Shown here piece by piece: positions 1 to 8,738 of a DNA stretch of 23,545 bases. Within the stretch, counting starts at the first letter, position 1. Each line of letters starts with the position of its first letter. The position numbers were made by a program, and so were the translations under genes. Source of the DNA: JAVBLF01 sp031553675. Its GTDB lineage: Bacteria; Bacillota; Clostridia; Christensenellales; CALWSW01. Under the pieces are notes generated by a model, which worked only from the letters and a program-made list of their open reading frames with translations, was not told where the DNA came from and made no database searches. The stretch is taken from positions 1-23,545 of the forward strand of contig JAVBLF010000129.1 of assembly GCA_031553675.1 (NCBI GenBank), given 5' to 3'.

Positions 1-2082
1 GCGCTGCTTTCGATCATGCGGGGCTTTCTGGATGGCAAGACCTACGAGGTTGTCAAGGATTCGGCTGCGAGCGTCAAAGAGGTCGCGAAGAACTTTTTGC
101 TCTACGGCACGTTGGCGGAGATTTTCGCGCGCGAAACCGGCTTCAACAAGGGTTTGGGCGGCTCGATGCACGCTTTCTTCACGCCCTTCGGCATTTACCC
201 GAACAACGCCATCGTCGGCGGCTCGGGCGACATCTCGACCGGCGCTGCCCTCTACAAGCGCGTCAACGGCAAGCCAGGCTGCGTCGTTTGCAACATCGGC
301 GACGCGTCCATGGCGTGCGGCCCGGTTTGGGAAGGGCTCATGTTCGCCGCGATGGATCAGTACCGCACCCTCTGGGGCGACGAACACGGCGGTGGCCTGC
401 CGATCATCTACAACATCATGAACAACCAGTACGGCATGGGCGGGCAGACGAACGGCGAGACGATGGGCTACCACACCGCCGCGCGCATTGGCGCAGGCGT
501 CAACCCGGAGCAGATGCACGCCGAACGCGTCGATGGCTTCAACCCCCTGGCCGTGATCGACGCCTTCCGCCGGAAGAAGAAGATACTCGCCGAGAAGCGC
601 GGACCGGTGCTGCTCGACGTGCTGACCTACCGCTTCAGCGGCCACAGCCCGTCCGACGCCATGACCTACCGCAGCAAGGAAGAACTGGCCGCCTGGCAGG
701 CCGTCGATTCGATCATCGCCTATGGACAGCAGTTGATCGAAGCGGGGTTGGTGAAAGAAGCCGACGTCGAAACCATCCAGAAGAGTGTTTTGGCCGACCT
801 CGACCGGACCTTCGACCTCGTGACGAATGACGCGATCTCCCCGCGCATGGATCTGGCCGCCGACCCCGACGCGATCGCAAAGATGATCTTCTCGAACGGC
901 AAGATCGCCAGCCTCGACGAAGGCCGCGCGCCCGACGTGCTCATGCCCAAGGCAGAGAATCCGCGCGTCCAGAAGATCGCGGGCAAGGAGCGTTTCGCGT
1001 TCAAGGACGGCAAGCCGGTTTCGAAGAACAAAGTCTATCAACTGCGCGACAGTCTTTTCGAAGCCGTGATCGACAAGTTCTACGAAGACCCGACGCTCGT
1101 CGCCTACGGCGAAGAAAACCGCGACTGGGGCGGCGCGTTCGCCGTTTATAGCGGTTTGACCGAGGCGATTCCGTATCATCGCCTCTTCAACTCGCCGATC
1201 TCCGAAGCTTCGATCGTCGGTAGCGGCGTCGGCTACGCCATGATGGGCGGACGCGCCCTCGTCGAGCTGATGTACTGCGATTTCCTGGGCCGCGCTGGCG
1301 ATGAAGTGTTCAATCAGATGAGCAAGTGGCAGGCCATGAGCGGCAATGTCATCAAGATGCCGCTGGTGATGCGCATGTCGGTCGGCAGCAAGTACGGCGC
1401 CCAGCATTCGCAAGATTGGACGGCGCTCTGTGCGCACATCCCGGGCCTGAAAGTCGTCTATCCCGTGACGCCCTACGACGCCAAGGGCCTGATGACGGCG
1501 GCGCTCAATGGCACCGATCCGGTCATCTTCCTCGAAAGCCAGCGCGTCTACGACATCGGCGAACTCTTCCACGAAGGCGGCGTCCCCGAAGGCTCCTACG
1601 AGATCGCGATCGGCGAGCCCGACGTCAAGCGGGTGGGCAGCGATCTGACCATCCTCTCCGTCGGCCCGACGCTCTACCGCGCGCTCGACGCGGCGAAGGT
1701 GCTCGAAGAAACGCACGGCGTCAGCGCCGAGGTCATCGACGCGCGTTCGGTCGTTCCCTTCCAGTATGATCTCGTGATCGAGTCGGTCAAAAAGACCGGC
1801 CGCATCCTGCTGACGAGCGACGCCTGCGCCCGCGGAAGCGTGCTGTCCGACATGGCGCGCACGATCTCGGAGCTGGCCTTCGACTACCTCGACGCCCCGC
1901 CCACCGTCGTCGGCGCCAAGAACTGGATCACGCCGGCGCACGAGCTCGAAGACAACTTCTTCCCGCAGGTCGATTGGCTCATCGATGCCGTGCATGAGCG
2001 CATTTTGCCGCTGCCCGGCCACGTCGTCAAGACGAACCAGACGACGATGAAGCAGCTCGACGACAACCGCAAAGGCGTATAA
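1..2082 (+). CDS. Fused E1 alpha/beta 2-oxoacid dehydrogenase (thiamine diphosphate-dependent), 5' end missing
   Basis: The reading frame is open from base 1, so the N-terminus lies outside the window; 693 residues are visible. Numbering from the first ATG (base 16), the alpha half (about 1-335) has a GGSMH segment, a thiamine-diphosphate motif GDAS (95-98) ending in NN (136-137), and a YRFSGHSPSD loop near 205. The beta half (about 338-688) has SPISEASIVG, VELMYCDF and a transketolase C-terminal-like domain. Such enzymes decarboxylate a 2-oxoacid (pyruvate, branched-chain or acetoin type) and pass the acyl group to a lipoyl E2. No E2 or E3 gene is in view, so the substrate cannot be named. 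The GD-to-NN distance is about 11 residues longer than in typical E1 alpha chains, with a QYRTLWGDEHGGG insertion. Alpha and beta are usually separate chains; the single-chain form is known. Class is secure, substrate unknown. Confidence 0.9.
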   Translation, partial: ALLSIMRGFLDGKTYEVVKDSAASVKEVAKNFLLYGTLAEIFARETGFNKGLGGSMHAFFTPFGIYPNNAIVGGSGDISTGAALYKRVNGKPGCVVCNIGDASMACGPVWEGLMFAAMDQYRTLWGDEHGGGLPIIYNIMNNQYGMGGQTNGETMGYHTAARIGAGVNPEQMHAERVDGFNPLAVIDAFRRKKKILAEKRGPVLLDVLTYRFSGHSPSDAMTYRSKEELAAWQAVDSIIAYGQQLIEAGLVKEADVETIQKSVLADLDRTFDLVTNDAISPRMDLAADPDAIAKMIFSNGKIASLDEGRAPDVLMPKAENPRVQKIAGKERFAFKDGKPVSKNKVYQLRDSLFEAVIDKFYEDPTLVAYGEENRDWGGAFAVYSGLTEAIPYHRLFNSPISEASIVGSGVGYAMMGGRALVELMYCDFLGRAGDEVFNQMSKWQAMSGNVIKMPLVMRMSVGSKYGAQHSQDWTALCAHIPGLKVVYPVTPYDAKGLMTAALNGTDPVIFLESQRVYDIGELFHEGGVPEGSYEIAIGEPDVKRVGSDLTILSVGPTLYRALDAAKVLEETHGVSAEVIDARSVVPFQYDLVIESVKKTGRILLTSDACARGSVLSDMARTISELAFDYLDAPPTVVGAKNWITPAHELEDNFFPQVDWLIDAVHERILPLPGHVVKTNQTTMKQLDDNRKGV

Positions 2083-2097
2083 GAAGCCACGAAACAA

Positions 2098-2125
2098 GGA
2101 CGCGCCGTCGATGGCGCGTCCTTTT
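2098..2125 (+). terminator. Intrinsic terminator of the E1 dehydrogenase gene
   Basis: A perfect 9-bp stem, GGACGCGCC (2098-2106) with GGCGCGTCC (2113-2121), has a 6-nt loop and is followed by TTTT. It begins 15 nt after the stop codon of the dehydrogenase gene. Confidence 0.8.
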
Positions 2126-2175
2126 CGGTCGCGACTCTGAAAAGCGTGCAAAAGCGAATGCAGCAGCAATACACG

Positions 2176-2216
2176 GATCAAAAAAGCGCCCCCGATCGAT
2201 GGAGGCGCTTTTTTGT
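2176..2216. terminator. Bidirectional terminator between convergent genes
   Basis: AAAAAAGCGCC (2180-2190) pairs with GGCGCTTTTTT (2204-2214); the stem can extend inward with one mismatch. A/T tracts on both sides make it a terminator in both directions. On the minus strand it starts right after the stop codon at 2218 of the downstream parvulin-like gene; on the plus strand it backs up the terminator at 2098. Confidence 0.85.
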
Positions 2217-2217
2217 C

Positions 2218-3561
2218 TTACTCGGCGTCGGCTGCTTCCTGGTCTTTGTTGTAGTCGGCGCGGTTGTCGTCGAGGCGGTCGGGGAACTTTTCGACCTTGG
2301 CGGCAGTGGTCCAGTCCTCGATCTGCTTGGTCCAGGCTTCTGTCTGCTTCTGGGTCAGGACGATCTGGCGGGCATCTTCTTTCACTTCATCGAACGTCTT
2401 TTCGCCGGGATTGAGGTCGCCGACGCGCTTGATGATGTGGATGCCGAATTCCGACCAGACGGGTTCGCTGACGTCGCCGACCTTGGCGAGCTTGGCGGCC
2501 GCGTCGGTGAAGGCCTGCACGTAGGTGGTCGATTTCGCGCTGATCAGGTAGCCTTGGGGACTCGTGGCCATGCCGGGATCCTGGCCGTACTCGGTGATGA
2601 GCGCGTCGAAGTCGGCGCCGGAGCGGACTTTCGTCATGACCTCTTGGGCCTTGCTGTTCAGCGGCGCTTTGAGATCGTTGATCTGCTTGTCGATGTCGTT
2701 GATCTGCTTCATGACGTCCGCGCGTTTCGTGGTGTTTTCCGCCTTTTGTTGCGGCGTGGTCGCGGGGTCGGCGTCGGAGATCGTCAGGTTGCCCAGCTCG
2801 GTCGCGAGCGGGTCGCGGCTGGTCTGGAGCTCGGTGATCTTCGTGTTGGTCTCTTCGTCGATCGAGAGCAGAACGTGCTTGACGTAGAAATAGCCTTCGG
2901 GCACGACGATCTGGGGCGACAGGTTTTCGAAGTTCGCGGGATTTTCCTTGACGGAGGCGCGCTGGGTTTCGAGTTCCTTGTCGTACCAGGCCTTGATGTC
3001 GTTGTCGTCGATCGTTACGGTTTCGTTAAAGGCGGTCTGTTGTTTCTGGCGGATCTTTTCGTTCGTCAGTTCCTTTTTGAAGTTGTCGAGGTCGACGCCC
3101 TGGTTCTTGAGCTCGACGTCGACGCGTTCCTGCAAGCTCTTTTCGATCGCGTCATCGGTCGCGCCCTCGCCGAGCTCGGTCTTGACGTCTTCGCGGAAGC
3201 CTTCTTTGAACTGGTTGAGCGCGTCGTCGTACTGTTTTTGCACATCGGCCGTCTCTTCGTCGGTCAGCTTGTCGTAGCCGCCCTCTTTGGCCTTCTGGTT
3301 GAGCACTTCCTGCTGGACGATCGCATCGAGCGCCTGGGTTTTCAGGGTATCGTCCGGCTGCATGCCCATCATCTGGTAGGCGTAAGCCATGCCGTCATAG
3401 GCGTCGAAATAGGTTTTCTTGAGCAGCTCGACGCCGTTGACCGTCGCGACGACCTGTTCTTTGTCTTTGTTTTCGTCGACCGTCACGAGGTTGCAGGCCG
3501 CCATGCTGACCAAGATGGCCGCACCCGCCAGCAGAGACACCACTTTTGTCCAATTCTTCAT
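2218..3561 (-). CDS. Parvulin-like peptidyl-prolyl isomerase lipoprotein (PrsA/SurA type), second of a tandem pair
   Basis: A 447-residue predicted surface foldase. The start at 3561 is chosen because AGGAG lies 7 nt upstream and it places a lipoprotein signal directly at the N-terminus, with lipobox MAAC and Cys23 as the lipidated residue. A SurA-N-like helical region (about 40-215) is followed by a parvulin domain in two pieces: VKHVLLSID (227-235) and, after about 75 mostly charged helical residues, GADFDALITEYGQDPGM (from 315) through SEPVWSEFGIHIIKRV (H375). Family members assist folding of exported proteins at the outer face of the membrane. The conserved first His (229) is kept. The C-terminal tail is acidic. 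It lies 52 nt downstream of its paralogue, so the two are probably co-transcribed. The prsA name is not used because orthology cannot be settled here. Confidence 0.85.
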   Translation of the reverse strand: MKNWTKVVSLLAGAAILVSMAACNLVTVDENKDKEQVVATVNGVELLKKTYFDAYDGMAYAYQMMGMQPDDTLKTQALDAIVQQEVLNQKAKEGGYDKLTDEETADVQKQYDDALNQFKEGFREDVKTELGEGATDDAIEKSLQERVDVELKNQGVDLDNFKKELTNEKIRQKQQTAFNETVTIDDNDIKAWYDKELETQRASVKENPANFENLSPQIVVPEGYFYVKHVLLSIDEETNTKITELQTSRDPLATELGNLTISDADPATTPQQKAENTTKRADVMKQINDIDKQINDLKAPLNSKAQEVMTKVRSGADFDALITEYGQDPGMATSPQGYLISAKSTTYVQAFTDAAAKLAKVGDVSEPVWSEFGIHIIKRVGDLNPGEKTFDEVKEDARQIVLTQKQTEAWTKQIEDWTTAAKVEKFPDRLDDNRADYNKDQEAADAE

Positions 3562-3613
3562 CTTTCTTCTCCTAACATACTCGGGTTCGCATCGGATCGC
3601 ATGGCAGCATCGA

Positions 3614-4921
3614 TCAACCGATGCGATCAAAGTAGCGCTTGATCTCCAGAGTGCCGTCTGCCTTTTTCTTGTTGGCGATCTCGTTGAGCAGCGTCATGCG
3701 CGGCTGGCCGACGATCATGGCTTTGACGTTTTCTTTGCAATCTTCGAGCGGCACGGGGCCTTCGGCGACCTTCTCGGTCAGCTTGATGATGTGCATGCCC
3801 TGGATGCTCTTGACGGGTTCGCTGACCTGGTCGACGTCCTTCAGCGCGAGCGCGCCGTCGACGAAGCCTTTCAGCAGGCCGTTTTTGGCGCTGTCGGGCC
3901 CAACGAGGTAACCGTATTCGCTGATCGGCATCATGGTCATGCCGGGGTCGTCGTTGTATTTGGCGATCAAATCTTCGAAGGGTGTGCCCGCCTTCAGTTC
4001 GGCGACGCACGCATCGACCTTGCTCTGGATGGCTGCATAGCCCTCTTCGTAGAGCTTTCTCGACTGCTCGTCATAGCCGAGCATTTCGCCCTGGAGCTTC
4101 TGGACGGTCGGGTCGTCCTTGCCCTTCTCTTCGGTCAAGGCGTTCGATTCGAGGATGGCGCGACCCCAGGTGTCGTCGATCTCGCGGATCTTCTTGTCGA
4201 TGTCCTCGGGGATGCTGAACATGATCTGTTTGACGCGCACGTAGCCGGCCGGGTTGTAGAACACGACGCCGCCGGGGACGGCTGCCGCATCTTCATAGGC
4301 CTTGGAATCCGTGGCGTATTTCTCTTTGTCGGCCGCGGTCAGCTCTTCGTACTTGGCCTTGATCTCGTCTTCGGTGGGTTCCATCTCTTTGAAGATGTCC
4401 TTCGAATACTTGTCGCGGACGGCTGCGTCCTGGATGTTCTGGCGCAGGAAGGCTTCCGTCATGTGGTTGGATGCGAGGAATTTGTTCCAGTCTTCCTCGG
4501 CCTTTTTGTCGGCGTTGGCATCGCTGGCGTAGTTTTTCTTGTATTCCGCGACGGCGTTGTCGTGGAGCGTTTGGTACTGTGCGTCGGCGGCGGCTGTTTC
4601 CTCTTCGGTCAGCCCATAGCCTTCTTCTTTGGCCACCAGGGTGACGACCGCGTCGTCGATCAGTGCTTCGAGGCATTCCTTTTTGTACTTGATGCGCTGT
4701 TCCTGGTATTCGAGCGAATCGAGGTTTTCGATGCCGCTCGTCTGTTCCATGTACTTTTTGCCCTCGTTGTAGTACTTGTCGAGCTCCCAGCGGTAGATCT
4801 TCTCGCCATTCACCGTCGCTACGACGGCTTCTGGGCCTGCTGTGTTGCAGGCAGCCAGCGATGCGACGAGAAGGCTCGTCCCAATTGCCAGCGCGGTTGC
4901 TCGTTTGAGTCTTTGCAACAT
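3614..4921 (-). CDS. Parvulin-like peptidyl-prolyl isomerase lipoprotein, first of a tandem pair
   Basis: A 435-residue paralogue of the next gene. The start at 4921 is preferred over in-frame upstream starts because AAGGGAG lies 10 nt before it and it begins a lipoprotein signal ending in LAAC with Cys25. A helical N-terminal region holds an ATVNGEKIYRWELDKYY segment like that of SurA/PrsA chaperone domains. The parvulin part is again split: VKQIMFSI (Q at 232) and GTPFEDLIAKYNDDPGM (from 312), ending SEPVKSIQGMHIIKL (H377), with about 70 helical residues between. The first histidine of the parvulin fold is Gln here, so isomerase activity is doubtful and a chaperone role is possible (inference). 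It is transcribed from a promoter overlapping the mfd stop codon, through a long leader. Confidence 0.82.
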   Translation of the reverse strand: MLQRLKRATALAIGTSLLVASLAACNTAGPEAVVATVNGEKIYRWELDKYYNEGKKYMEQTSGIENLDSLEYQEQRIKYKKECLEALIDDAVVTLVAKEEGYGLTEEETAAADAQYQTLHDNAVAEYKKNYASDANADKKAEEDWNKFLASNHMTEAFLRQNIQDAAVRDKYSKDIFKEMEPTEDEIKAKYEELTAADKEKYATDSKAYEDAAAVPGGVVFYNPAGYVRVKQIMFSIPEDIDKKIREIDDTWGRAILESNALTEEKGKDDPTVQKLQGEMLGYDEQSRKLYEEGYAAIQSKVDACVAELKAGTPFEDLIAKYNDDPGMTMMPISEYGYLVGPDSAKNGLLKGFVDGALALKDVDQVSEPVKSIQGMHIIKLTEKVAEGPVPLEDCKENVKAMIVGQPRMTLLNEIANKKKADGTLEIKRYFDRIG

Positions 4922-5233
4922 CTGCCGTATACTCCCTTCGTATCGCAGCGCCCGCTTGGAAACGCGTTCCGGCGCCGCGTATGGTTTTCCTCTGTGCCAT
5001 GGGCGCCGTGGCATGCCGCGTATGGCCGCGGCCCTCGCCCCGAGCACCATCCATCGCCCGCTCGATCCGAACCCGCTTTAGCGTTCCTGGCGATCGCTTG
5101 TCATCCTGTGATCGCCCGCGGTTTTCTTCTCAAACGAAATCGTCGAATCTCCGGAAGCGCTCACTTGGAATCGATCCCGGCAGGCCCCGCGTCCTTTCCT
5201 CCCGTTGATCTGAGGCGCGCGAAACCATCTTAC
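4922..5233 (-). other. Leader region of the tandem foldase operon (about 300 nt, no convincing gene)
   Basis: The promoter at 5234-5262 would give a transcript with about 305 nt before the ATG at 4921. The stretch holds a perfect 7-bp inverted repeat, GGCGATC (5089-5095) with GATCGCC (5110-5116), and an 11-nt direct repeat GCCGCGTATGG at 4974-4984 and 5015-5025. Open frames here lack ribosome sites and have arginine-rich shadow compositions. It matches no riboswitch class I know. Confidence 0.4.
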
Positions 5234-5262
5234 ATTATAACCGCGCCTCGCCACAGATGCAA
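5234..5262 (-). promoter_or_regulatory. Sigma-A-type promoter for the tandem foldase operon
   Basis: On the minus strand, TTGCAT (5262-5257) and a perfect TATAAT (5239-5234) are spaced by 17 nt. The -10 box contains the TAA stop codon of mfd, so the promoter sits exactly at the end of that gene. Confidence 0.65.
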
Positions 5263-8200
5263 ATAAACATTTTCTGGACGATCCCGTCACACTGAGCAAT
5301 TAAGCGCGAAAATCCCGCATCTTTTTCGCGATACTGCAAAATCGCTTGTTCGCCGGGCAACAATTTGCAAAATTTTTCCTCTTGCAGAAGTCGGATCAGG
5401 GGTTCGCCGTCGAAAGGACTCTGCGGACTGAAGCGCAAACGGAATTCCTCGGGGCGCATCACGACCTGGGTCAAGCCGACCGCGTTGGCCCGCGCCTTGA
5501 GAAGCGCCACGTCCAGCAGGCGATCGACGCTTTCAGGAATGTTGCCAAAGCGGTCTTCCAATTCCTCCTGCACGTCGTAATAGTCCTGCCGATTCCGGAT
5601 CGTCGCGATGCGCTTGTAGATCTCGAGCCGCTGCGCCGCGTCCCGTATGTAAAACTTCGGGATGTGCGCGTCGATCGGGATGTCGATCTGGGTCTCGATC
5701 TCGGCGGCTGGCGTCTCGCCGCGCACTTCCTGCACCGCTTCTTCGACGAGTTTGCAGTAATAATCGTAACCGACCTCGTCCATATGCCCGTGTTGCTGCG
5801 CGCCGAGCAGATTCCCCGCGCCCCGAATCTCCAGATCCCGCATCGCGATCTTAAAGCCCGATCCGAACTCGGTAAACTCGCGGATCGAGCGGAGCCGCTT
5901 TTCGGCCACCTCGCTGAGCGACTTGTCCGGTCGAAGCGTCAAACACGCGTAGGCCATGCGGCTCGAGCGCCCCACGCGTCCGCGAAGCTGGTAGAGCTGC
6001 GAGAGGCCGTAATGGTCGGCATCGTACACGATGATCGTATTCACGTTGGGAATGTCCAGCCCCGACTCGATGATCGTGCTGCACAGCAATACGTCGAATT
6101 CCCCCGCCATAAACTCGAGCATGGTTTTTTCGAGCTGTCCCTGCGGCATCTGCCCGTGCGCCATGCGGAAGGTCGCTTCCGGCACCGTCTCGCGCAATTG
6201 CCCGAGCATGCGCTCCATGCCCGCTACATTGTTATATAAGAAATAAACCTGTCCTTTGTGCCCGATCTCTTTCAAAATCGCTTCGCGGGCCAGCGCGTCG
6301 CTGTATTCCATCACATAGGTCTGCACGGGATAGCGCTCTTCGGGCGGCGTCTCGATCACGCTCATGTCGCGAATCCCGACCATCGACATGTGGAGCGTGC
6401 GGGGGATGGGCGTCGCGCTGAGGCTGAGCACGTCGATGTCCTTTTTGAGGTTTTTGATCTGCTCCTTGTGCCCGACTCCGAAACGCTGCTCTTCATCGAC
6501 GATCAAAAGCCCCAGATCCCGAAATTCGACGTCCTTCCCCAAGAGCCTGTGCGTCCCGATCGCGACGTCCAGGAGCCCTTCTTTGAGCGTTTTGAGCGTC
6601 TCGCGCTGTTGCTTGGCTGTCCGCAAGCGGCTCAATAGCCCCACATTGAGAGGAAAGCCCTCAAATCGCTTCACAAAGGTCTGGTAATGCTGCTGGGCCA
6701 AAATGGTCGTCGGCACCAAAACGGCCACTTGCTTGCCGTCCTGCGCCGCCTTGAAGGCTGCCCGCAGCGCCACCTCGGTCTTGCCATAACCGACATCCCC
6801 GCAGAGCAGGCGCTCCATCACGTGCGGGCTCTCCATGTCCTTCTTGATCTCGGCGATGGACTGGAGCTGCCCTTCCGTCTCTTCGTAGGGAAAAGCATCC
6901 TCCAACTGTTTTTGCCAGATCGTGTCCTCCGAGAACGCATAGCCCTGCCGCGCTTGTCGGCTGGCATAGAGCGCCACCAAATCAAACGCCAGCTCCTTGA
7001 CCGATTCGCGCACTTTGTTGACGGTGCGCTTCCAGTCCGCGCCGCCCAGCTTGGACAGCCGCGGCGCGCGATCGGCGTTGCCGACGTACTTTTGCACCCG
7101 GTCGAGCTCGTCGGTCGATACGCCGACCTTGTCGCTCCCCGCGTACTGGATCACGAGAAAATCCCGACTCACGCCCTGCGAAGTCCGCGTCTCGATCCCC
7201 TTGAATATGCCGATTCCGTGGCTCTCGTGGACGACGAAATCGCCCACTTTCAGGTCGGCAAAAATGTCGAGCTTGCTGGCACCTTTGGCCCGCTTCACCT
7301 TCACCGGACGCTTCCGGCTGCCAAAGATGTCGTGTTCCCCCAGCACCAAAAGCTTGCGGTCAGGCGCCTCATAACCGCGCGCGAGCGGCGTCTCGACGAT
7401 CAGCATCTCGCCGGGCACCGGCGGACGCGCCAGCTCCTTCGCCACCGCGACGTCGAAGTCGAGGTCCGACAGGCTGATTCGCAGGTGCTCGGCCCGTTTT
7501 CCGGCGAAAAAGAGCACCGTCGTCTTCCCGCGCACACCTCGCAAATCACCTGCCAAAATATCCAGCCGCGCCCCGAACTGCGGCGCGCTTCGAAGGGCAA
7601 AGTGGAAGAGCGCTTTCGGCGCGATCTCCTTTTCCTGCCGAGCAAAAGCCGACACGCTGATCGTCGTGCCCCGCGTCAAGGACGCCCAAAACGCACCCGG
7701 CTCAATCAAAAGCGCACCCTGTCGAGGCAGGCTTCCGCCCGTCTCCAGACCCTGCGCCAAACGCTCGGCAAACTGCGCGTGCGTCTCGACGATCGCCTCT
7801 TCGACGCGCCGTGTCTCGAAGACACAGACGATCGCATCCTCCGGTAGATGCCCGATCAACGTACAACCCTCGTAAAAGTAGGGCAAAAGCTGCTCGGCCC
7901 CTTCGATCGCCTTGCGATCGTTCAGCGCGTCGATCAAAGCATCAAGCCGCGCGCCCATCGTTCCCGCCGCGCGCTTGATCTCTTTCTTGAATGCCGTGAT
8001 GCCCCGCTTCCGCGCGGCATCGGTCAGCGGCGCTTCGTTCGATGGCGGGATCTGCACCCGCTCGACCTTATCCACCGACCGCTGGTTCGCCGGATCAAAA
8101 CTCCGGATCGAATCGACGTCCTCGTCGAAAAACTCGATCCGGTACGGCAGGTCCTTCCCCGGCACAAAGACGTCGAAGATGGCGCCCGCCGCGCGGAACT

Positions 8201-8738
8201 GTCCCGCGCCATCGACCTTTTCGACGCGCTCGTAGTCCGCCCGTGCCAAGGCCTCGATCAAGCGCTGCGGCGGCAGCACATCGCCCACCGCCAGCGCGAT
8301 CGACGCGCCTCGGATCACGTCGGGCGGTGCCATGACCTGCATGAGCGCCTCGCCTGAGCAAACGATCGCCCGCGCCTTGCCTTCGTAGACCGCTTCGAGC
8401 ACCGCGAGCCGCTTGGCCGCGATCTCGCGTCCCGCCGCAAAAAACGCTCCCAATTGAATCTCTCGGGGCGGCAGGTAATGCACCCCCGACACCAAGAGCG
8501 CGAGCTCCTCGGCCAGCCGCATCGCCTCTTCTTCGCCGTGGGCGACGAAGACCGCCATCCGGTCGAGCTCATCCAAAAGGGCGGCCGCCAGATGGAGCGC
8601 CGCTGCTTCGGGCACGCCTTGTATCGAGCATGGCCCAAGGCCACCCCCGATCGTCTGCGTCAAACGCCTGTATTCTTCGTTGTTTCGCCAAAGTGCGAGG
8701 AGCTCCTTTGGCACTTTGTGAACCGTTTCGCTACTCAT
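5235..8738 (-). CDS. mfd: Transcription-repair coupling factor Mfd
   Basis: A 1167-residue full-length Mfd (B. subtilis about 1177). It displaces RNA polymerase stalled at DNA lesions and recruits UvrA. In order: UvrB-like N-terminal module (about 30-350); CarD-like RNA-polymerase interaction domain beginning LKVGDFVVHESHGIG near 494; superfamily 2 helicase/translocase with Walker A GDVGYGKTE (647-655), DEEQRFG (748-754), SATPIPRTL just after, and QLRGRVGR near 914; then the C-terminal Mfd domain that binds UvrA. The start ATG at 8738 overlaps the pth stop codon by 8 nt (ATGAGTAG), which suggests translational coupling; no good ribosome site is seen close to it. All core motifs are intact. 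Confidence 0.98.
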   Translation of the reverse strand: MSSETVHKVPKELLALWRNNEEYRRLTQTIGGGLGPCSIQGVPEAAALHLAAALLDELDRMAVFVAHGEEEAMRLAEELALLVSGVHYLPPREIQLGAFFAAGREIAAKRLAVLEAVYEGKARAIVCSGEALMQVMAPPDVIRGASIALAVGDVLPPQRLIEALARADYERVEKVDGAGQFRAAGAIFDVFVPGKDLPYRIEFFDEDVDSIRSFDPANQRSVDKVERVQIPPSNEAPLTDAARKRGITAFKKEIKRAAGTMGARLDALIDALNDRKAIEGAEQLLPYFYEGCTLIGHLPEDAIVCVFETRRVEEAIVETHAQFAERLAQGLETGGSLPRQGALLIEPGAFWASLTRGTTISVSAFARQEKEIAPKALFHFALRSAPQFGARLDILAGDLRGVRGKTTVLFFAGKRAEHLRISLSDLDFDVAVAKELARPPVPGEMLIVETPLARGYEAPDRKLLVLGEHDIFGSRKRPVKVKRAKGASKLDIFADLKVGDFVVHESHGIGIFKGIETRTSQGVSRDFLVIQYAGSDKVGVSTDELDRVQKYVGNADRAPRLSKLGGADWKRTVNKVRESVKELAFDLVALYASRQARQGYAFSEDTIWQKQLEDAFPYEETEGQLQSIAEIKKDMESPHVMERLLCGDVGYGKTEVALRAAFKAAQDGKQVAVLVPTTILAQQHYQTFVKRFEGFPLNVGLLSRLRTAKQQRETLKTLKEGLLDVAIGTHRLLGKDVEFRDLGLLIVDEEQRFGVGHKEQIKNLKKDIDVLSLSATPIPRTLHMSMVGIRDMSVIETPPEERYPVQTYVMEYSDALAREAILKEIGHKGQVYFLYNNVAGMERMLGQLRETVPEATFRMAHGQMPQGQLEKTMLEFMAGEFDVLLCSTIIESGLDIPNVNTIIVYDADHYGLSQLYQLRGRVGRSSRMAYACLTLRPDKSLSEVAEKRLRSIREFTEFGSGFKIAMRDLEIRGAGNLLGAQQHGHMDEVGYDYYCKLVEEAVQEVRGETPAAEIETQIDIPIDAHIPKFYIRDAAQRLEIYKRIATIRNRQDYYDVQEELEDRFGNIPESVDRLLDVALLKARANAVGLTQVVMRPEEFRLRFSPQSPFDGEPLIRLLQEEKFCKLLPGEQAILQYREKDAGFSRLIAQCDGIVQKMFICICGEARL

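Noticed and set aside
4922..5233. Known riboswitch or T-box leader
   Set aside because: No conserved T-box, SAM, purine or other aptamer motif could be recognised; only generic inverted repeats.
2146..5266. Long plus-strand open frames opposite the two foldase genes
   Set aside because: They mirror the minus-strand codons, are rich in Val/Leu/Phe/Asp shadow patterns, lack ribosome sites and match no family.
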